A DNA stretch of 64,000 nucleotides, taken from the NCBI GenBank assembly GCA_036245805.1, contig BTRK01000002.1:5452689-5516688 (forward strand). The letters run 5' to 3'. Every line of letters begins with the position of its first letter. Position 1 is the stretch's first letter. Positions 57,001 to 64,000 of this stretch are shown here, piece after piece. Both the position numbers and the translations under genes were made by a program. A model generated the notes under the pieces. It had not been told where the DNA came from. It saw nothing but the letters and a program-made list of their open reading frames with translations, and made no database searches. This stretch comes from Pristionchus mayeri. Lineage: Eukaryota; Nematoda; Chromadorea; Rhabditida; Neodiplogasteridae.

Positions 57001-60000
57001 TAAAATATTCCAATTCAGCATATTGTTCCTAAGCCATTAGTATACCTTATTACCGTACCCCTACCATACACTCCACTACAATATCCCACCGTATACCTCT
57101 GCACACTCTCTACTCCTCTTCACCATCTTCACTCTTCCCTCCGCCTCTCCGCACAGCTTGCAGCCATCGCCATGAAGAGCCATCGAGGTGATCAATACGA
57201 ATCTAGAAGAGTACTGTAATCGATCAATGATTGATACCGTATATTTCTCTGGTGAAAATATCGCATATCGAATCATCAATATGGAATAGTGCCCGATTGG
57301 AATAATAAATCTGATACAGTAGCATATAACCGTAGTCTAAAGAGAACTATTTGCAACGCAAACTAGTCATTCCCATTTGCAATTCCCAGTAATCGCAACC
57401 AGGCGGATAATCGTTACGACTGTGCTACTATTTGTCTCACGAAACAGAATAGGCAGTGAGTAAGTGAGCACTCTCAAATAAGGTAAATTAAAATATCTTC
57501 TCACGGTCTTCTCCCGATATTGATCACATCGACGAGTCCTCTACCGTATCGCCGCCGGAACCATGCTACCGTCTCCGGGTGCATACTGTAATGTAATATT
57601 GATTGGAGTAACTATTTATTTTATATTGTGCAACGAAAGTATACTTCACTACCCGATACATAACCAATTAGTTTAAAAGAACAAGTCGAAATTTCAATTT
57701 GAAGGGTCCCGAAATCGTAAACAATATCATTTCGTGCCTGAATCTTGGAGTTTTATCATGGTCAGATTAAGAAATAGATAGACGAATAACTTACCGTGAT
57801 AAAATAATCAGTTCCGCGTAAAATTGCTGTCGTTTTATATTTCTCTCTTTATCAAACACAAAGGATTCCGCGAAATATCTGTTTTGCTTAATAAATTATA
57901 ATTGCGCTCAGAAATATACTGAGAGAAAATGAAAAAAATACACCTAATTACGATATAAATATAAAGATTCAGCAAAAATGTTTTCCGGATCTGTGACGAT
58001 AGTACACTAAACACCAGACGAAGCTTAGCATTTGAACCTTACGATGGATGAACTCGATAAAACATCGAGGTTCACTTTTTTGCAAAAAGACGAATACTAG
58101 ACCGATAAACAAGATACAACTACAAAATTTAAGACTACACATGATATTGTTATTATTTGATTTGTACGAAACATTCAGCCCTGCACCATTGACTAACACT
58201 CGCTAGAACCATAAATAAGAACATTATGAAACCTAAATGTGAACGGTCCCAGATATGATGCAAATAACAAAACAAACGCACGCATAGTGGAATCCGAGGT
58301 CGTGGTTGCCGGGCAGCACTATAGTGCGAGTGGCGCGAGACGAGAAAAGTTCCTGAAAATAAAAAATGCGTAAAAAATAATAAAAATTCCCTTAATTTTA
58401 AAAATACATATTTGCATTGCCCGTGTCTAGCCTAACTTGTGCTTCAGCTAATTTATATCACCTGAGGACTTTGATCACTGGGATAGTCCATCAGGATATT
58501 AGTAAAAAACCTATAAAATCGATTGCGAGAACCCCTTTGCACTCACATCAAATCGATCTGCGTACTCCCTGAGCAGGTAGTTGTCCGACCACAGACCCTC
58601 GTCGAAGAGGTCGCCTGAGAGACGAAATAAATATTCTCTCCGTTTTTACGTGTTCTCTCACTCCGTATAACCGACATTAGATCGGATGAGAACTGAGTCG
58701 GCATGCCGCTTCTGATACTTCAGAGGCGGCATAACGTCATAGTTTTCTTCCGGCGTTGTGCCTGCTAAACCCCATTAGGGCGGTTAAATAAGAAATTTCA
58801 GTTAGTGCATAATAGATGCGCACTATTGTGATTAATGTAGGTGGTACTCAATATTAGATCGCACTTGTTGGATCGCACCTTCCAAGCGCCCCTCCAAATT
58901 TTCATTCGACAGCCAGCTTTTCTGTGTTTCACAGACAACTCAAATCTCAAGCCCATCATCTCACAGTAATAACACCTCCTTTTGCTTTTGTAAAATATCC
59001 TAAATAAAATTTGTAAAAATGCTTTACCGAGAAAGAATGCGACCTCGGGCTGCAGTAGCTGCCGCGCCGTCTGGTACGACCGATGCATCTGCCACTCCCT
59101 GAGGGTTAAATAATATTGGCATTAAGGAAAAAAACATTTCTGAGTAATATCTCCACTTCCGAATAAACAATTTCAAGTTCTAGTCGAAAAGAGATTAACC
59201 AACACTTTTTAGTTTCATGCCCTCCACTTTAGATCGCGATTCCTCCTTCCCCTCAATTGCACTGTCTCCATCATTATTAGAACCATTCAACATCATGTTT
59301 CTTCATCAGTCTTTACGGAAGTTAAATAATCTCTGATCTCCCGCCCACCTCTTGATCTTGTCCAACCAGTGTCCCCTGTATCGGCCAAGCAGATGCGTGT
59401 CGGACACCATGAATACCTGAGTGATTCTCTGACTCGCTTACATTCGCGCGCTTTCGTTCGCTCGCTCCATCTCTCTCTAATATCTAGTTGCAGAAAACTG
59501 TACATCTACAGTAACTATAGATAAAGTACACGTTTCGTTTATTATTAATTGAATTCTGAGCACGAATATGAAATCGCTCATTCGCAAATGGTCACCGCAA
59601 ATGGTTTCTATGTCAATAGTGAAGCACAAAACCCGCCGATGACGGAACATCGCAAATAACAAGCCAACTAACCCGTAGCGGATCCGGCTCCGTTCCCTCG
59701 GGCCATCTGCATGTCAGACCGATCTGGAAAATATAAAAAAATACATTTTGATAATTAATAATTAATTTAAACATAACAAATTGTTATGCAGTATAAATTA
59801 GCACAGTCTAAAACAAAATTAAAAGCCACTTTAGCATAGTAGACGAGGTACTCGTTCCAAAGCACGATCGACCCGAGAAGGATGGGGAAAGTGAGGAGGA
59901 GATTGCCTGAAGGGATACTGTTGCAGGTTCATAGCATAATGTAAGTTTCCTACATCAGCACTAACAAGGGGTCGGCAAAAGTCAACGGAGGCTTTTCTTC

Positions 60001-61021
60001 AAATGATCCTAATGGGACTTTTATCACTGATGAGGGATGCTCAAATATGTTTTCAAAAGTAGCTTAAGCGAACTTTGGCCCACCGAAAAAATCGTTTAAA
60101 AAAATCTATGAAATTAGCTTTTTGGTCATATCTCAGTTCAAAATTATCGTATCAACATTTTAGTGCTATAGAAAGATCTCGACGAGTACAACAAATTCTT
60201 CAAAGTGGACCGAAACGCTAAAATGACTGGTTCTCGAGATATTTCCAAAAAACCTAATTTTTATCAGCATTTGAAGCTTCTTTCTGAAATATCTCGAGAA
60301 CCAGTCATTTTAGCGTTTCAGTCCACTCCGAAGAATTTGTTGTACTCGTCGAGATCTTTCTATAGCACTCTTTAACATGTTGAATCGTTCATTTTGAACT
60401 GAGATATGACCAAAAATCGAATTTCATAGATTTTTTTAACGATTTTTTCGGTTTGCCAAAGTTCGCTTAAGCTACTTTTGAAAACATATTTGAGCATCCC
60501 TCATCAGTGCTAAAAGTCCCATTAGGATCATTTGAAGAAAAACCTCCGTTGACTTTTGCCGACCCCTTGTAAGCCACGCCCCTTCGAATCATCCATGGAG
60601 AACCCGCTCCACATCTCTATCCGGCCATTCCCTAGAGAAGGCATTTTATGGCAAATTTCCAGAAAACATACGCTTCGAGACCAATCGCGAGGGAGCATGT
60701 AAAGTCGCCAGAGATTGTTCTCTTTCTCTGTGCTTTCTCCTCGCCACTCTTTCACCTCGATACCTGGCGCGAGTAGATCGCGCCTTTTCCATACATTCTC
60801 TGCTCAGCATTCGGTCAGTAACCCTTACCTCTTCCCCGCTTTATGCCGATCATTCGGCTGTTTTGTACAGCCTCCCTCTCTCTTTCAGAGATGATGGTAG
60901 GTCGGCTTCATCCCGCCATTCCGTAATAAGATCCCACTACAGTACCCCAAGACTACGGTAACTCACGCAGGCTCTGCAGGGGCCACTTCAGAGCCATTGA
61001 TACCGAACTCCTACTCCGCAT
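54014..61021 (-). CDS. MPPE1/PGAP5-like metallophosphoesterase
   Basis: Membrane-bound calcineurin-type phosphoesterase, the family that trims an ethanolamine-phosphate from the GPI glycan in the ER exit/Golgi pathway (family knowledge). Exons in coding order: 61021-60967, 59906-59830, 59723-59673, 59416-59349, 59098-59028, 58614-58547, 58352-58282, 57585-57505, 57202-57114, 56123-56066, 55741-55679, 55298-55194, 54871-54750, 54168-54014; 377 residues, every phase matching. N-terminal membrane segment at about 20-36. Metal ligand motifs: SDTH (66-69), GDLFDEG (108-114), GNHDLGFHY (145-153), LLQHFPLHR with H225, and GHSH (277-280). The conserved ITSMALHGDGC segment is in exon 9. A C-terminal membrane segment (about 341-360) is followed by a basic tail ending VKMK, possibly an ER-retrieval-like KxK ending. 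Intron 1 contains a 0.6 kb palindrome. Confidence 0.9.
55362..55440. repeat. MITE, family 1, in intron 11 of the MPPE1-like gene
   Basis: Ends GACACCAGGTCGCATGACAA and GGTTCTCATCCGACCTAGTGC; the interior ACATCATCTAATATATCAAA matches the short form, somewhat decayed. Confidence 0.75.
56500..57062. repeat. Diverged tandem duplication in intron 9
   Basis: TAGTTAGGGAGAGAGAGAAT (about 56499) recurs as TAGTTAGGGAGAGAAAGAAT (about 56856). CATGAAAGCACTAGTGTGGG recurs as CATGAAAGCACTAGAGTGGG, and TTCCTAAGCCATTAGTAT also twice: a unit of about 360 bases in two copies. A third, weaker copy of the middle part lies near 56340-56420. Confidence 0.75.
58672..58762. repeat. MITE, family 1, in intron 5 of the MPPE1-like gene
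   Basis: Left end GACATTAGATCGGATGAGAA; the right arm ATAACGTCATAGTTTTCTTC leads to CCGGCGTTGTGCC; arms GGCATGCCGC and GAGGCGGCATAACG. Short form with several substitutions. Confidence 0.75.
59964..60570. repeat. 0.6 kb palindrome in intron 1 of the MPPE1-like gene
   Basis: ACAAGGGGTCGGCAAAAGTC at the left is the complement of GACTTTTGCCGACCCCTTGT at the right. The arms run almost to the centre near 60267 (AGCATTTGAAGCTTC), with shared words such as CTAAAATGACTGGTTCTCGA and TCGAGAACCAGTCATTTTAG. No reading frame of note; a foldback non-autonomous element. Confidence 0.9.
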
Positions 61022-61346
61022 CGGGATCTCATCCACTACAATAAATCAATCAATATACCAATCACTTAAAATTCTCATTCAAATTCAGGGTGCGTGCTAG
61101 ATACTGTAGCTTGACGTGTGACAACTGTGCTTAACACTTTACAATTCTTGACATCAAATATCATTTATCAACATTTACAACAGAGAAATAGGTCATGAGA
61201 TAACAAACAACAACTTTTCTATAGCTATGCCTACACTACTAATCGTCTTTCAACAATAAAAAATGAGATCAACCGTAATCAATTCTCGAGTGATCGTAGA
61301 TCAATGATCAAACCACAAAGATCAAAGCACAAAGCACAACGATCAC

Positions 61347-63721
61347 TTATTTGATCTTGTAGACCATATGCAGCAGTCGCTGAAGAACTTTATCGAGGAC
61401 GTCCTCATTCAGCCCCTGAAATAAAATAATTTGTTTAAAAAATACAAATTGAGCAAGGACCACACAACAGGCGATATAATGTACTCAAACTATGGTGAGA
61501 ACTCAGCCTCTGTTGAAAGCGAAATTTAAACGAATTTTTACTCCATAATCTTAAATCTTTATCAGGAAGGAATACCAGCCGTTAATAAAAGGGCATTGAA
61601 AAGCAGGTAGGTAATTTGGAAAAGAAAACCCCAATTGATAGCATTAGGCCAGGCAGAAATTTTTTTAAAAAAAATCATACCTCTTTCATGACGGGTTGGC
61701 CCTTATCATCCTTGAGCTCTCCGACCTTTACCAGCGTCTTACCGTCCTGCACATAAAGTACCGTCTTTTCGTAATTCGGGCCACCGTCTGTTCAACTCCC
61801 ACACTCTATCAACCGATCGAGTGGCGAGATAGTGTGGAGAGTGAAGAGACCGTGGTAACGTGACACCATGGAACCTGGGTACCGTGGTACCACGATACCA
61901 TGGCACCGTTCCATTGCTCCAGATATACCTTCACAGCGTCGTAGACATGGAAGGGACCCTCGATGCGCAGCAAGTTGTGACGGGGATTGCGGAAGTCTGA
62001 ACATCATTGATCGTTGATCTTTAATCTTTAATCTTTTGTCCATAGGCTTTGATCCTTATTCTCAACTAAGTATCTCTCATTCACAACACAAAATCAACAA
62101 AATATATCTATGTGAAAATTTGCCGCAACAACGCAGGATATTACCAACGGGCCTGCCCGTAACAATAACAACTCGTTCATAGCTTTTCCTAAAACTCTCA
62201 ACAAATGCAATCCAACGTCCAGGTGCAGAAGAGTCACAGGTATGCGATATACATGCGTCGCATTGGAGCAGAACTACGGGTGGTATGCGGAGCGTTTTAT
62301 TTTTAAAAAGTAAATAGAAGCGACGGGTCTCTCATGCGCATTGCGGTCGTTCTGAGATTTTCCCACAGTACCCCGTGGTTCTGATGCTAATTAAATCAAT
62401 AATCTCACTCTCGAGCTCGACGTTGATGGCGAGCGTGTTCAGCTGAGCGACCGCGAAGTAGAACCTGCAAGGCAATTGCTGATCAGGGGAAAAACAGCTT
62501 CGATTCAGTCTTTTCGTCAGTCACGCCTGTCTTGCGCAGCCATCCCAAATTATCAATCGGTCAGTTCCGACGTCATCCGCATGACGTTCTGACGTCATCC
62601 GACTTCGTGCCACTCACATCTTTCCGTCGGACAGCACGAACTGCGTGCTCAGCGGCGCAGTGATGTCGTTGTACTGCGTGAAACCTGTAAAATGTATATT
62701 ATTTTAATATATTAACCTTTGCTTGAAATATTTACATTTACCTATTAACGTTTCTTACTCCGATTATAGTGCCAATACTATAATTATATAATACACCAAA
62801 AACAGAGCTCAGCTAGCCCGTATGGATATGAACGCCTATCACATCCAAGACCGACCGTTCTCAAAGTATTAACTCCTGGCTGAGCACTAACTCAAGCAAA
62901 TTCGGCACTACAATACCGTATCCCTCACTACCGACCGTGAATCACTACTGTATGCCGGAAGCCAAAAAATCGATAACTACCGTACCCTGAGTGTGCGCGA
63001 TCGCTGTGAGATGGGCGAACGTGGAGGCGACAGCTTGCGCGATCGCGCACTCGTCCAACACCTGAAATATAGATCTGCGCATTTTAACTTTCTTTTATAA
63101 TAAAATTTTTTTCTAAAATTGTAATTTTCAGAGATGAGCCCACTCTGCCGACTAGCGCGTCACTCCACATTGTTAGTTAAGGACCAATTGACGCGTCAAT
63201 CCAACAAAACTTTTCGATGGCATTACCATGCCTAGATGCTCCAAGGGCGCTACGTCGGATGAGAACTATGACGTCATAGTTGTCATCCGACCTAGTGCCC
63301 CGCTACAAGCGGTCGTATCTCGTTCAGCATCCTTCCTATGTCCTCGCTATCTTTTCCAGTCTACCGTAACCCTTCCCCACCGTACCACTCCTGATTCCAC
63401 ATCTCCGCATTTCCAGTGATCTTTGATCCTCTCCTGCAGCCCGAACATTGACTTCACTGCGAGGCGCGTGTGCTGGTGCGTTTCGTCTGCAAAATATACA
63501 TATGTAATATGAAATTTATTATAAAATGAAATTTTTTAAATTTATTTATATTGCTACTATGGTAAATCCCTGCCCTACAATCTATGGGCTACAAAATCTA
63601 CCGTATCTCCGTGTCACACCAACCGTAACCCAATAATATGAGCTTAAACTAGCCCACCCGACTCGACGAAGTATCCGGGGCACTGCCAGAGGGGCTCGCC
63701 GTCAGGCCACATATTGAACAC
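61347..63721 (-). CDS. Mitochondrial ribosomal protein mL37, 3' part
   Basis: Protein of the large mitochondrial ribosomal subunit (mL37 family, related to mL65/S30). Exons in coding order: 63721-63658, 63486-63386, 63061-62986, 62684-62618, 62464-62409, 61996-61907, 61787-61681, 61415-61347; 209 residues, the 5' exons lying beyond the right edge. Recognised by the C-terminal region: FYFAVAQLNTLAINVELENF, RNPRHNLLRIEGPFHVYDAV and the closing GLNEDVLDKVLQRLLHMVYK, which match the QLNTLAL...NPR-N...LY...FN-DVL pattern I know for mL37. Upstream exons read VFNMWPDGEPLWQCPGYFVE and VLDECAIAQAVASTFAHLTA. All phases agree. The donor of the exon ending at 63386 is the least certain boundary. The short intron at 61788-61906 consists largely of a hairpin MITE. 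Encoded protein expected in mitochondria. Confidence 0.78.
61795..61862. repeat. Hairpin MITE relic filling a short mL37 intron
   Basis: CCCACACTCTATCAACCGAT and ATAGTGTGGAGAGTGAAGAG are partly inverted, followed by GACCGTGGTAACGTG, an end word of family 3. The intron it sits in is only about 120 bases, so the element makes up most of it. Confidence 0.55.
63245..63299. repeat. MITE, family 1, minimal palindrome, in an mL37 intron
   Basis: GGCGCTACGTCGGATGAGAA and TGTCATCCGACCTAGTGCCC, joined through ACTATGACGTCATAGTTG: only the arms remain, giving an almost perfect 55-base hairpin. A further family 1 fragment lies at about 62559-62611. Confidence 0.85.
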
Positions 63722-64000
63722 CTGAAACGTATTCACAGTTAGCCTTTCAACTTTTCAAATTTTTTATGTAGTTTTTTTTATGTACTCGCGCAGATTAATC
63801 ATGTGCGATAAAGATATATTATAACGTCATGATGTACAGTTCAAAACAAATCGAGCTGCACCCAGCTAGAATTTTACATTTTGAATCATTTTAGGATATT
63901 TCAGAAACTAAATATACAACGATTACACCTACAACCTTGTGATATAATCAGGTTCGGCACTACCAATCAATCACAGGCACGATCAATATTCCGACAAAGA
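63722..64000. other. Intron or 5' region of mL37, incomplete
   Basis: AT-rich sequence after the first visible mL37 exon; no further exon seen before the edge. Confidence 0.4.

Noticed and set aside
1..64000. CRISPR array or bacterial operon structure
   Set aside because: No regular spaced repeats; the spliced gene structure is eukaryotic throughout.

Overview
The window is a piece of nuclear genome from a nematode. The evidence is many small introns with the nematode-type acceptor TTTTCAG (or TTTCAG), genes split into exons of about 50-150 bases, and a gene set that includes an ML/NPC2-type lipid-binding protein, an MPPE1/PGAP5 phosphoesterase, a GT31 glycosyltransferase and mitochondrial ribosomal protein mL37. 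Mobile-element density and base composition would fit a diplogastrid such as Pristionchus, but that assignment is inference. Most genes can only be read by joining exons on reading phase; I built nine multi-exon models in which every exon keeps phase, eight of them complete and one (mL37) running off the right end.

Left part (1-10.5 kb): two 5'-truncated RTE-like non-LTR retrotransposons in opposite orientation (900-3002 plus; 4757-6358 minus), the degenerate 3' half of a gene of the main local family directly behind the first one, two tRNA-like SINE candidates and a 1.9 kb near-perfect palindrome (6884-8804).

Middle (10.5-33.5 kb): five full members (A to E, on both strands) of one small-protein family that I do not recognise. 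All have six exons with matching boundaries, and each predicts 194-224 residues. They share a splice acceptor just before the start codon and, in at least A and C, a promoter module with a TATA box. B and D also share a 3' flank. With the pseudogene at 3.1-3.6 kb this makes six copies in 30 kb. It is the best candidate here for an undescribed system. Member D carries two large palindromic transposons in intron 2 and a MITE exactly inside the 5' splice site of exon 3.

Right part (33.5-64 kb): a MITE-rich spacer, a coiled-coil plus RRM-like gene resembling retroelement ORF1 proteins and carrying an in-frame stop, then conserved genes: a GT31 glycosyltransferase (minus), an ML-domain lipid-binding protein (plus), an MPPE1/PGAP5-like metallophosphoesterase (minus) and the 3' part of mL37 (minus). 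Their introns are littered with at least three MITE families, two further large palindromes and a mariner relic. The conserved genes act in the secretory pathway (glycosylation, GPI-anchor remodelling, lysosomal or secreted lipid binding) and the mitochondrial ribosome; I see no operon-like organisation among them.
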